From Citroniella saccharovorans (GTDB lineage Bacteria; Bacillota; Clostridia; Tissierellales; Peptoniphilaceae), in assembly GCF_035481615.1 (NCBI RefSeq), contig NZ_JAYKOT010000003.1:868001-932000 (forward strand): a stretch of 64,000 nucleotides of DNA, in the 5' to 3' direction. Made by a program: the position numbers and the translations under genes. Of the stretch, positions 22,607 through 31,891 are shown piece by piece; positions within the stretch are counted from its first letter, which is position 1, and each line of letters opens with the position of its first letter. Below the pieces are notes generated by a model that saw nothing but the letters and a program-made list of their open reading frames with translations, had not been told where the DNA came from and ran no database searches.

Positions 22607-23365
22607 TTATTTGTTATAACTCCTCTTCCTTCTATTTGAAAAAGCTAGTATTTTATAAAGCTCTCCCTTATAAACTAATAGAAAAGATAAGATAAATAAA
22701 ATTATAACTGGCATTATCTTGTAATTAGCAAGTAAATTAAATATTTTAAAATTATATACTATTCCCAAATTTACTAATAAATAAGGAAAAATTAGAATTT
22801 GATTAAATAAGAAAAATAAAAATAAAAAAATTAAAGTATTTGGAAAAACCCAATTAATAAAATTATTTACTATGAAATTTATACCTTCATTTATTGAATC
22901 ATAAGAGAACTTTTCTGAGATATATATACTTTCTAGGACAGCCGAAAATGTAATATATAATAAAAAAGTAATTATTAAATTTCCAATTAATCCAGAATTT
23001 GGAGATGTAACTAAAGAAATTAGTAACTCTATTATATAGTAGGTAAAAAACGCAGTAAATAATGGGCTTAAATATTTTTTCCCATTATCTAAAAAATCTT
23101 TTATTTCAAGAAGTTTTAGATTGTTACTCAAAACAATTCTCGCTAATACATATAAACTTGCTGAAGTAATAAAAACTTTTACTATATAAGCTAAAAATGA
23201 CCCAACAAAATAACTAGCCCCTAAAATTCTAGAAATTAATATAGTCGCTAAATAGTACAAAATATTATAAGCAAGTAAATGCAAAGTAAGTATTGGAATA
23301 TATTTAATTTTTTTAAAAGTATTTATAAATGCTTTCTTTTGTACAAAAATAAAATCACTTATCAT
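22607..23365 (-). CDS. Multi-pass membrane protein of unknown function
   Basis: 252 aa with about six hydrophobic helices and a basic C-terminus (FSNRRKRSYNK). No recognisable transport or enzyme motif; resembles small uncharacterised membrane proteins of Firmicutes annotated only by topology. Start overlaps the radical-SAM gene by 11 bp and its stop touches the TPR gene, so the three are translationally linked. Confidence 0.75.
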   Translation of the reverse strand: MISDFIFVQKKAFINTFKKIKYIPILTLHLLAYNILYYLATILISRILGASYFVGSFLAYIVKVFITSASLYVLARIVLSNNLKLLEIKDFLDNGKKYLSPLFTAFFTYYIIELLISLVTSPNSGLIGNLIITFLLYITFSAVLESIYISEKFSYDSINEGINFIVNNFINWVFPNTLIFLFLFFLFNQILIFPYLLVNLGIVYNFKIFNLLANYKIMPVIILFILSFLLVYKGELYKILAFSNRRKRSYNK

Positions 23366-25010
23366 TATCTTCCTCCTTTTCTAAAATTAAAAAATTTCCT
23401 TTTATAAACATATAAATTTTACCATCAATTTCCTCAAATTGAGAATATTTTAAAATATACTTTGAATCTATTCCACTAAATTCTTCAATTAATTCTTTAT
23501 TTCTTTCAACAGTTTTTAAAACTTCATTTTTTTCTAAAATATTAAAATATTTACTAATGAGAGATTTTTGAGATCTATTATTATTCCTTAAATAGTCAAT
23601 TCTTAGGCAGTCTAAAACATCTCTCTTATCAAGTTCCTTTTTTATTAAAAACTCAAGAAAAGCATCATAAAGTCCACTTTTAGAAATATTTTTTAGATAA
23701 TATTTATCCTCCCAAAAACTAGCAAAATCTTCAAAAAAATCAAATGGACTATTATAAAATTCTTCCAATTGATTAATTGTATATTCAAAATTTTTTTCGT
23801 TATAAAATTTTTCTACCACATCCTCAATAACTTTCATTTTAAAAACATCATCTATACTAACCCACATATTTGATATAACTTCATAAGGGGGATCTTGTAA
23901 AAATCTATAATTATAAATCTTATAATCCTCTCTAAGTCTTGATCCTTTAAGAAGCTTTAAAAATCCTAGTTGTATTTTATCTATTTTAAGCGAGTAAAGA
24001 TCATTAAATGATTTTTTAAAAATTTCATATGTTTCATATGGAAGTCCAAATATTAAATCCATGTGAATGTGTATTCCAGTTTCTTTAAGCTTCAAAACGC
24101 CTTCTTTTATATCATCAAAAGAGCCAACTCTATTTATTTCTTTTTCAGTTTGAAGATTGGTAGTTTGTAGACCAATTTCAAATTGAAACTGAGAGCTTCT
24201 AGCTTTTTTAAATAAACCTATAAATTCATCGCTTATTAAACTTGGATGAATTTCTAAATGAAATTTAGTTATATTATTGTCGTTGTCAATTAAAAATTTG
24301 ATAAGATCATAGTGATAGGGTATAAAATTAAATGATCTATCAACAAATTTTACAATAGATACTTTACTATCAAGAATATTTTTTAATTCTTTAAAAACTA
24401 TATCTTTATCCCTAACTCTAACTCCTTTATTTGTTGATGAAAGGCAAAATTTACAATTATAGGGACAGCCTCTTGAAACTTCATAATATAGATATTTGTT
24501 CTTATTAATATTTTCTTTCCTAAGATAAATACATGGAATATTATTTGTATTTTGAACAATATTATATCTACTATTTCCTTGTACTTCTCCATCTTTTTTA
24601 TATAAAACACCATGTAAATTTATAATAGAATTGCTCTGAATCTTATCTAATAGACTTTCAATAACTTCTTCTCCCTCACCTATTATAAGAAAATCTATAT
24701 CAGATTTTTTAAAAATTTCTTCATAATCAAATGAAACCTCTGGCCCACCAGCTACAATTTTTACATTTGAAATTTCTTTTAGGTAGGAGATTAAGTCTAG
24801 TGACATATTTATATTCCATATATATATTGAAAAAAGTACAAGATCATACCCACCTCTATAAATCTTATAAGCAATATTTTCAATTCTATCATTAATGGTA
24901 TATTCTTCTAAACTTACATCGTATTTTTCTTTTAGAATATTATAAAAATAGTGAATTGCTAGGTTTTGGTGGGTATATCTTGAGTTTAAGCTCGTTAAAA
25001 GAAGCTTCAT
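23355..25010 (-). CDS. Cobalamin-binding radical SAM protein (DUF4080 type)
   Basis: 551 aa. N-terminal B12-binding fold (MKLLLTSLNSRYTHQNLAIH, then VKIVAGGPEVSFDYEEIF), radical SAM core with CPYNCKFC (CxxxCxxC, three Fe-S cysteines), ASSQFQFEIGLQT-like and DLIFGLPYETYEIFKKSF segments, and a long C-terminal domain typical of DUF4080 proteins. Substrate unknown; relatives are widespread in anaerobes. Overlaps the argS stop by a few bases. Confidence 0.88.
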   Translation of the reverse strand: MKLLLTSLNSRYTHQNLAIHYFYNILKEKYDVSLEEYTINDRIENIAYKIYRGGYDLVLFSIYIWNINMSLDLISYLKEISNVKIVAGGPEVSFDYEEIFKKSDIDFLIIGEGEEVIESLLDKIQSNSIINLHGVLYKKDGEVQGNSRYNIVQNTNNIPCIYLRKENINKNKYLYYEVSRGCPYNCKFCLSSTNKGVRVRDKDIVFKELKNILDSKVSIVKFVDRSFNFIPYHYDLIKFLIDNDNNITKFHLEIHPSLISDEFIGLFKKARSSQFQFEIGLQTTNLQTEKEINRVGSFDDIKEGVLKLKETGIHIHMDLIFGLPYETYEIFKKSFNDLYSLKIDKIQLGFLKLLKGSRLREDYKIYNYRFLQDPPYEVISNMWVSIDDVFKMKVIEDVVEKFYNEKNFEYTINQLEEFYNSPFDFFEDFASFWEDKYYLKNISKSGLYDAFLEFLIKKELDKRDVLDCLRIDYLRNNNRSQKSLISKYFNILEKNEVLKTVERNKELIEEFSGIDSKYILKYSQFEEIDGKIYMFIKGNFLILEKEEDNDK

Positions 25011-26698
25011 TACATTTTATCAGGAGAAGATATTCCCAAAAGTCCAAGTCCTGTTCTTAAAACTTTAACAGTAGCTTCTACAAGAAGTAGTCTTGGATAT
25101 TTAATTTCATCTATCTCGCTTAGAATATGGCAAGTATTGTAGAATTTATTAAAACTTTTTGCAATCTTAACAAGATGTCTAGCAATAACACTTGGTTCTC
25201 TTTTTTCAAGTGCTAGCTTAACTTTTTCAGGAAAATCATATAAATCTTGAGCTAAGAATTTTTCTTCTTCATTACTTAGTTTAGAAAAATCTACGTCTTT
25301 TTTTATTTCTCCAGCTTTTTCTAATATAGACACTCCTCTTGCCTGAGAATATTGAACATAAGGACCTGTTTCACCTTCAAAGTTAAGAGTCTCTTCCCAA
25401 TCAAATGTATAATCTTTTATTCTATTTGAGTATAAATCTTGGAAAATAACAGCTCCAATTCCAACCTGCCTACTTATTTCTTCCTTGTTTTCTAGATTTG
25501 GATCTCTTTGATTTATTATTTCCATTGTCTTATTAATAGCTTCATTTAGTACATCTTCTAGAAACACAACTTGACCTTTTCTTGTTGATAACCTCATATC
25601 TTTTAATAGTATAAGTCCAAAAGATATATGCTCGCAGTCTTTACTAAAGTCATAACCCATTTTTTGAAGTATAGCAAATAGCTGAGTGAAGTGAAGTTTT
25701 TGTTCTCCACCTACTACATAAATATTTTTAAAGAAATCATAATTTCTTTTTCTATAAAGTGCTGTAGCTATATCTCTAACAATATAAGTTGAGGTTCCAT
25801 TTGATTTAACTATAATTACATTCGGAATATTATCGTCATCAAATTCTATAATTTCAGCACCATCACTTTTAACTAGAATATCCTTTTCTCTCAACTCTTT
25901 AATAACATCATCAACAAATTTTGAGCTAAAAGCTTCGCCATCAAAAGAATCAAACTCAATTCCAAGTAATTTATATACTCTATTAAATTCTTTTAGAGAA
26001 ATTTCCTTAAACCAAGTCCATAATTCTACTGCTTCTTTATCTCCATCTTCTAGTTTTTTAAACCATGCTCTAGCATCATCTTTTTTTGATTCATCTTCTT
26101 CTTGAAGCTTAGTGTACTCAACATAAAGGTTTAGAAGTTCCTTGATTGGATTTTGAGATATTTTTTCCTTATCTCCAAATAGCTTATAAGCAGCAAGCAT
26201 AACGCCAAATTGAGTACCATAATCTCCTAAATAATTGATAGCGACAGTATTATAGCCATTAAATTTGAAAATATTTCTTAAAGAATTACCTATTACAGTA
26301 GATCTTAAATGTCCAATATGAAATGGTTTAGCTATATTTGTAGAAGAAAAATCAAATGTAACAGTTTTCCCTTGGCCAATATTACTTGAACCATAATTTT
26401 CATTAGATAAAATTTCACTTACTACATTTTCTATTAAATCTTCAGACTTTACAAAAAAATTAAGATAAGGTCCCTTATTTTCTATTTTTGAAAATTCATT
26501 TGATTCTATTTTATTTTTAAGATCTTCAGCTATCATTACAGGAGATTTTTTTAAAGCTTTAGCTAGAAAAAAACAAGGTAGAGCATAGTCACCCATCGAT
26601 TTTTCTGGAGGTATCTCAATAAGCTCATTAATTTCTTCGGCTGCTACGCCAGACTCCTTATTTAGAAGACTAGCGATTATTTGTTTATAATCTTTCAT
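25010..26698 (-). CDS. argS: Arginyl-tRNA synthetase
   Basis: 562 aa from ATG 26698 (AAAGGAG upstream). The longer frame upstream would run into the MutS2 end. Class I enzyme: N-terminal Arg-S additional domain, HIGH as FHIGHLRSTVIGN, KMSKS-like MRLSTRKGQVV, DALR anticodon-binding domain ending in LLGISSPDKM. Charges tRNA-Arg, including the ACG species encoded here at 19536-19612. Confidence 0.96.
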   Translation of the reverse strand: MKDYKQIIASLLNKESGVAAEEINELIEIPPEKSMGDYALPCFFLAKALKKSPVMIAEDLKNKIESNEFSKIENKGPYLNFFVKSEDLIENVVSEILSNENYGSSNIGQGKTVTFDFSSTNIAKPFHIGHLRSTVIGNSLRNIFKFNGYNTVAINYLGDYGTQFGVMLAAYKLFGDKEKISQNPIKELLNLYVEYTKLQEEDESKKDDARAWFKKLEDGDKEAVELWTWFKEISLKEFNRVYKLLGIEFDSFDGEAFSSKFVDDVIKELREKDILVKSDGAEIIEFDDDNIPNVIIVKSNGTSTYIVRDIATALYRKRNYDFFKNIYVVGGEQKLHFTQLFAILQKMGYDFSKDCEHISFGLILLKDMRLSTRKGQVVFLEDVLNEAINKTMEIINQRDPNLENKEEISRQVGIGAVIFQDLYSNRIKDYTFDWEETLNFEGETGPYVQYSQARGVSILEKAGEIKKDVDFSKLSNEEEKFLAQDLYDFPEKVKLALEKREPSVIARHLVKIAKSFNKFYNTCHILSEIDEIKYPRLLLVEATVKVLRTGLGLLGISSPDKM

Positions 26699-26711
26699 AT
26701 TATTTTCTCCT

Positions 26712-29075
26712 TTACTTAAGTTTAATCTCTGTGACACCATCGCCACCTGCATTAAAATCAGCAAATTTTTTGCTCTTAATTAATTTATGTTTTTTAAGAT
26801 AATCATTAACACCTTTTCTAAGTTGTCCTGTTCCCTTGCCATGAATAATTCTAGCATCTGTTACTCCTTGAATATACAAATTATCTAAAAACTTATCTAT
26901 TTCTATCATTGCTTCTTCTATATTTAGACCTCTTATATCTAATTCAGTAGATGAAAAGTCTGATTTTTTTGCTTTAATAATATTTTTTATATTTACTCTT
27001 GATTCAATCTCTTCCCTACTTTTTGTTTTGACAACTGCATTTATATTAGAAGATATTTTTAAAATGCCAACCTCAACTAAAATACTTCCTTTGTTGTCAG
27101 GCCCTTCTACTACTGTACCTTCTTGATCTAAAGATAAAATTTTAACAGTATCTCCAAGCTCAATTGGGGAATTATCTTCTGCCATGATATTTAGAAAATC
27201 ATAATTATCAGTTGAAGTTTCCCTATCTTTATTTGATAACCTATCCTTTAATTCATTGGCTCTTCTTACCTCATCTTTAGAAAAAGTATCCTTAGTTTTA
27301 ATTTGGTTTATTTCATTTAATGCTTCTCTTGCTTCTTCTAGAGCTTCCTTAATAATTGAATTAGCTTCTTTCTTAGCCTTATCTATTATTTCTTTCTCTT
27401 TCTTTTCCTGCTTTTCAATTTCAATTTTTAGTCTTCTCTTTAAGGTTTCTATTTCTCTATTTGATTTTTCAGCTTCTAACTTAAATTCTCTTGTTTGAAT
27501 TTTATTCTTTTCAATTTCTTCAAGAACATTTTCAAAGTCTATATTTTCTTTTGAAATAAGATCCCTAGCATATTCTATAACCTCTACATCTAAACCTAGT
27601 CTTTTTGATATTTCAAAAGCATTGGATTTACCTGGAACTCCTATTGAAAGTTTATAAGTTGGAGATAGGGTATTTAAATCAAACTCAACTGAAGCATTTT
27701 TTACACCTTTTGTTGTCAATCCATATACTTTAAGCTGAGAATAGTGGGTAGTTGCAAAGGTTATAACTCTTCTGTCTCTTAATTTATCTAAAATTGCCAT
27801 TGCTAAAGCTGCGCCTTCAGTAGGATCAGTTCCTGCTCCCAACTCGTCAAATAAAGTAAGACTTTTATAATCAGCTTTTTCTAAGATTTTCACTATATTC
27901 GTCATGTGTGAAGAAAATGTAGAAAGTGATTGTTCAATACTTTGTTCGTCTCCAATATCAGCATAAACTTCTTCAAAAATAGCTACTTTCGATCCTTCAT
28001 CACAAGGAATAAATAAACCTAATTGAGCCATCATTGTAATTAAACCAACAGTTTTTAAACTAACTGTTTTTCCTCCAGTATTAGGACCAGTTATTACAAG
28101 TGTTGTAAAGTTCTCACCATTATATATAGTAATTGGCACTACATTTTTGATATCCAGAAGAGGATGTTTAGCATTTTTTAAATGAATTATATTCTCATCA
28201 TTTAATATTGGCTTAGTATATGAATAAAATTTAGCCATTTTTGCCCTGGCAAATATAATATCAAGATTTATTAGTGTAGTTTCGTTATATATTATTTCCC
28301 TAGAATATGCAGCTATTTCACTACTTAGAGCTTTTAAAATTCTATTAATTTCTTTAGTTTCCTCTATTTTTAACAGTGTAATTTCATTATTTAAATTTAC
28401 AATTACTTCTGGCTCTATGAAAAAAGTAGATCCACTTGAAGATCTATCATGAATAATACCCTTGAATTTTGCTTTATACTCAGATTTTACAGGTAAAACA
28501 TACCTACCATCTCTCATAGTTACTAGACTATCTTGAAGACTTGAATCTTTTTCTTTGTTAATAATTGAGTTTATTTTTTGCTTTATACTATCATTTTTAT
28601 TTTTTAAGTCTAGTCTAATCTTATATAGCTCTCTAGAAGCATTATCAGCAATTTCATCATCCGAAATAATAATTCTATTAATTTCATCTTCAATATTTCT
28701 GAAAGTAAATAATGAGTTAAAGCTATTTACTATCATATCGTCAGCTTCTACACCGCGAACAAGATTTTTAAGTTCTCTTGAACATCTAAGTAATGAATCT
28801 ATTTCTAATATTGAATGGGGAGTTAAAACTCCACCTTTTTTTGCAAAACTTAAACTCTCAGATACTTCATAAACTCCATAAAATCTAATATCATTTATCT
28901 TTTCAAGTAAATTTAAAGCAGTTGAAGTTTCTTCTTGTAATATAGATACTTCTTCTAAGGATGTCTTTATTTCGTAATCTCTAATTTTTTCTTTTGCTAA
29001 ATTTGAGTCTGCAAAGCTTTCTAAATTGTCTATTATTTTATTTAATTCAAGTATTTTTTCTGATCTTTTATTCAT
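26712..29075 (-). CDS. mutS2: MutS2 endonuclease/ribosome-rescue ATPase
   Basis: 787 aa, standard length. Core helical domain, Walker A GPNTGGKTVSLKT (~residue 330), Walker B LTLFDELGAGTDPTEGAAL, coiled coil (about 500-620) and a C-terminal Smr nuclease domain (LDIRGLNIEEAMIEIDKFLD ... IIHGKGTGQLRKGV). In B. subtilis MutS2 acts on collided ribosomes and recombination intermediates. The stop of the U32 gene and the start here overlap by one base. Confidence 0.96.
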   Translation of the reverse strand: MNKRSEKILELNKIIDNLESFADSNLAKEKIRDYEIKTSLEEVSILQEETSTALNLLEKINDIRFYGVYEVSESLSFAKKGGVLTPHSILEIDSLLRCSRELKNLVRGVEADDMIVNSFNSLFTFRNIEDEINRIIISDDEIADNASRELYKIRLDLKNKNDSIKQKINSIINKEKDSSLQDSLVTMRDGRYVLPVKSEYKAKFKGIIHDRSSSGSTFFIEPEVIVNLNNEITLLKIEETKEINRILKALSSEIAAYSREIIYNETTLINLDIIFARAKMAKFYSYTKPILNDENIIHLKNAKHPLLDIKNVVPITIYNGENFTTLVITGPNTGGKTVSLKTVGLITMMAQLGLFIPCDEGSKVAIFEEVYADIGDEQSIEQSLSTFSSHMTNIVKILEKADYKSLTLFDELGAGTDPTEGAALAMAILDKLRDRRVITFATTHYSQLKVYGLTTKGVKNASVEFDLNTLSPTYKLSIGVPGKSNAFEISKRLGLDVEVIEYARDLISKENIDFENVLEEIEKNKIQTREFKLEAEKSNREIETLKRRLKIEIEKQEKKEKEIIDKAKKEANSIIKEALEEAREALNEINQIKTKDTFSKDEVRRANELKDRLSNKDRETSTDNYDFLNIMAEDNSPIELGDTVKILSLDQEGTVVEGPDNKGSILVEVGILKISSNINAVVKTKSREEIESRVNIKNIIKAKKSDFSSTELDIRGLNIEEAMIEIDKFLDNLYIQGVTDARIIHGKGTGQLRKGVNDYLKKHKLIKSKKFADFNAGGDGVTEIKLK

Positions 29076-31339
29076 TACATAATTTCCTTATCTAATTTAC
29101 CTATAATAGAATTAATTTCTATTTTTTCTCCATCAATTAATCTTTTTATTTGGTAAGTAGAATCTACACTATCCAATTCAACTATATAGTAATCAATTCC
29201 AATTTTATCCAATTCTTTTTTAAAGTTAAAGTTGTTATATGGTTTGTCTCTATTTATAATAGTCATATTACCTTTCCTATAAAATGAATAGCTATCCATA
29301 TCACCTTTTAAAGTTAAATCTTTACTAAATTTACAGTTTAAGCAGTTTTTATCACAGGAAGTAATTGACATAGGACAGTGCTTCATAACCATTTCTATAT
29401 CTTTATATAAAAGATTTAAAGCTAATTTTTTATCAGTATTTTTTCTTATGTCAAATATTTCATCTATTGATAGTTCTGTAGATAAAGTTACAATATCATC
29501 TTTTACTAAATCACAAATAGCTGAATTAAATACATTTAAGCCCGCTAGATAAATTATAGGAAGATTGAACTTTTCTTTAATTAAATCTGCTTCCCAAATA
29601 TTATAAACTGCAACTCCCTTTATTTTGTCTAGATTTTTTTCTATATACTTAATATCTCTATTTAAATCGTTAGTAGAATTTATAGGGGCTAATGAGTAAA
29701 AAATTCTATTATTTTTTATTTCAAATGAGCTATCAATTTCATCAGTTATAATAATATTATTTTTAAATACATCCAAAATGCTCCTATTTAATGACTTAGT
29801 TTTAATAATAAATTGAGTATCCTTTTCTAAATTTCTTTTAAATTCTTTTTCCCCAATCTCGATATTTTTATATTCTCTAATATACCTATTTGAAATTTCA
29901 TTATATAAATTATTTAATGCTAATCTTCTTAGTTCATTCAAATCTTTTTTTGAAATAAAAGCCTTACTATCAAAATCAGCCTCAATATTTTCTAAGTAAA
30001 ATTTACTATCACCAAGCTTTGATAAGCTGCTTTTAATAAATTCAAAATTTAGAGGTTTATTTAATGCTTCATCTATATTAAAATCTAATTTTACTTCAGT
30101 TTTAAATTCTCCAGACTTAGCTTCAATATATGGAGCTTGACCTAGTTTTATTTTAACAAAAAAGCGTACAGGCTTTTTGTAACTATTTTCTATTTTTTCA
30201 TAATCTAGATTAATATGCCTACCACTACTTACCCTACTTACAGATTCCCCATGAATAGCATCTGAAAATTTATCTAAAAAAATAAGCTCTCCTTTTTTAT
30301 AGTCTTTAGGAACTGTAATAGTATAATCTTTTGATTTCAATCTAATTCTTAAACCATCATTTTTGTATATATCTTTTGAAAGCTCAATAGTTTTTTTGTT
30401 TTTATAAGTTATAACTTTACCAACTATATTTCCAATCTTTTCATTGTCGATAAAAATATAGTCCCTACCTCTTTCGTTTAATAAATGTCCATTTGTAAAA
30501 GGTCTTTTCGATAGTTCACTTAATAGACTCTCATCTATTTTTTTACCTTCTAGTAAATTTTTGTAATATTCAACACTTCCATAAACATATTCGCTTTTTT
30601 TCATCCTACCTTCAATTTTAAATGAGTCTATTTTTAAATCTACTAGGCTTTTTACATTATTCATTAAAGCTGTATCTTTAGGAGATAAGATTGGAATATT
30701 CTCAAATAATAGCTCGTTATTTTTATTAAATACACTGTAAGTTTTTCTACAAGGCTGAGCACACCTTCCCCTGTTTCCACTTCTTTCTCCAATATTAGAA
30801 CTCATTAAGCATTTTCCAGAGTAGCAAATACAATTAGAACCATGTATAAATACTTCAAGTTCGATATTAGTGCTTTTCCTAATTTCCTCAAGTTCACTTA
30901 AAGAAAGTTCTCTAGCCAATGTAACTCTTTTAAATCCAATTTTTTCTAAATATTTAGTAGCATATACATTATTAGCGGAAAGCTGAGTTGAAGCATGAAA
31001 ATCAAGATCTTTAAATATTTTTGAAGCAAGATTAAAAAGTCCTAAATCTTGGATTATTACCCCATCAACTCCAATTTTATAAATAAAATTTATAAAATCT
31101 AGTGCACTTTTTAATTCCTTTTCTTTTATAACTGTATTTACTGTTATATATACATTCATATTATGAAAGTGAATTTCTTTTACAATTTTTTCAAGATCTT
31201 CTTTTGTAAAGTTTTCTGCATAGGCCCTTGCTCCAAAATTTGGACCAGCCAAATAAACAGCATTAGCTCCTGCCGAAATTGCTGCATAAAGCATATCAAA
31301 ATTACCAACAGGAGCTAAAATCTCATATTTAAAACTCAT
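29075..31339 (-). CDS. U32-family peptidase-like protein (RlhA/YegQ group with DUF3656)
   Basis: 754 aa. N-terminal U32 barrel: EILAPVGNFDMLYAAISAGA, FGARAYAENFT, and the cysteine cluster CYSGKCLMSSNIGERSGN ... GRCAQPCRK that holds an Fe-S site in this family. The length and the C-terminal Cys-rich segment (CPMSITSCDKNCLNCKFS) match the long form. Family members hydroxylate or modify tRNA/rRNA (RlhA, TrhP) rather than cleave collagen, so RNA hydroxylation is more likely than proteolysis; that is family-based inference. Confidence 0.88.
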   Translation of the reverse strand: MSFKYEILAPVGNFDMLYAAISAGANAVYLAGPNFGARAYAENFTKEDLEKIVKEIHFHNMNVYITVNTVIKEKELKSALDFINFIYKIGVDGVIIQDLGLFNLASKIFKDLDFHASTQLSANNVYATKYLEKIGFKRVTLARELSLSELEEIRKSTNIELEVFIHGSNCICYSGKCLMSSNIGERSGNRGRCAQPCRKTYSVFNKNNELLFENIPILSPKDTALMNNVKSLVDLKIDSFKIEGRMKKSEYVYGSVEYYKNLLEGKKIDESLLSELSKRPFTNGHLLNERGRDYIFIDNEKIGNIVGKVITYKNKKTIELSKDIYKNDGLRIRLKSKDYTITVPKDYKKGELIFLDKFSDAIHGESVSRVSSGRHINLDYEKIENSYKKPVRFFVKIKLGQAPYIEAKSGEFKTEVKLDFNIDEALNKPLNFEFIKSSLSKLGDSKFYLENIEADFDSKAFISKKDLNELRRLALNNLYNEISNRYIREYKNIEIGEKEFKRNLEKDTQFIIKTKSLNRSILDVFKNNIIITDEIDSSFEIKNNRIFYSLAPINSTNDLNRDIKYIEKNLDKIKGVAVYNIWEADLIKEKFNLPIIYLAGLNVFNSAICDLVKDDIVTLSTELSIDEIFDIRKNTDKKLALNLLYKDIEMVMKHCPMSITSCDKNCLNCKFSKDLTLKGDMDSYSFYRKGNMTIINRDKPYNNFNFKKELDKIGIDYYIVELDSVDSTYQIKRLIDGEKIEINSIIGKLDKEIM

Positions 31340-31342
31340 TAA

Positions 31343-31882
31343 TTAGAGTCCTTTTATTCTCTTAAGATTTTCCTCTAATTCCTTCTGGATTTCTACATTC
31401 TCATTTTGAAGATTCTTAAGACTTATATTTAATTCAGTTATTTGTTGAGACTTGCTTTCTAGTGAAATATTTTTCTTCTTGTTTTCTTCTTCTAAACTGC
31501 TAATTTTTGCGTTCATTTCGCCTATTTTATTAAGAGATTCAATTAAATCACTTTTTAACTTACTTAAACTATTCTCAAGCTCAGTTTTTTCTTTAGTAAT
31601 CTTATCAACTTCTTTAGAAATAGTTTGAAACCTTTGAATTGGTTCCTTAGATTCTTCAACTAAAGTATTATATTTAGATTCTTTTTCAAATAATTCTCCA
31701 GTTACATTCATTAGAACTAAAGTGTACAGATTAACAGGATTTAGTTTATTATTTCCTTTCCTAATCTCACTAATTTTTGAGTCAACATATTCTGCTATTC
31801 TTATAGTTTTATCATTGTTTTCATCAGATGAAAATGTAAATTTCATTCCATCAATAGTTACAGTTGTTCCTGTCGCACTCAT
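31343..31882 (-). CDS. zapA: Cell division protein ZapA with long coiled coil
   Basis: 179 aa. Residues 1-85 are the ZapA domain (VTIDGMKFTFSSDENNDKTIRIAEYVDSKI, NLYTLVLMNVTGELFEKE); the remaining ~90 residues are an uninterrupted coiled coil, longer than in the ~90-aa ZapA of model organisms but usual next to pheT in Firmicutes. Promotes FtsZ bundling. Confidence 0.88.
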   Translation of the reverse strand: MSATGTTVTIDGMKFTFSSDENNDKTIRIAEYVDSKISEIRKGNNKLNPVNLYTLVLMNVTGELFEKESKYNTLVEESKEPIQRFQTISKEVDKITKEKTELENSLSKLKSDLIESLNKIGEMNAKISSLEEENKKKNISLESKSQQITELNISLKNLQNENVEIQKELEENLKRIKGL

Positions 31883-31891
31883 TTAATCCTC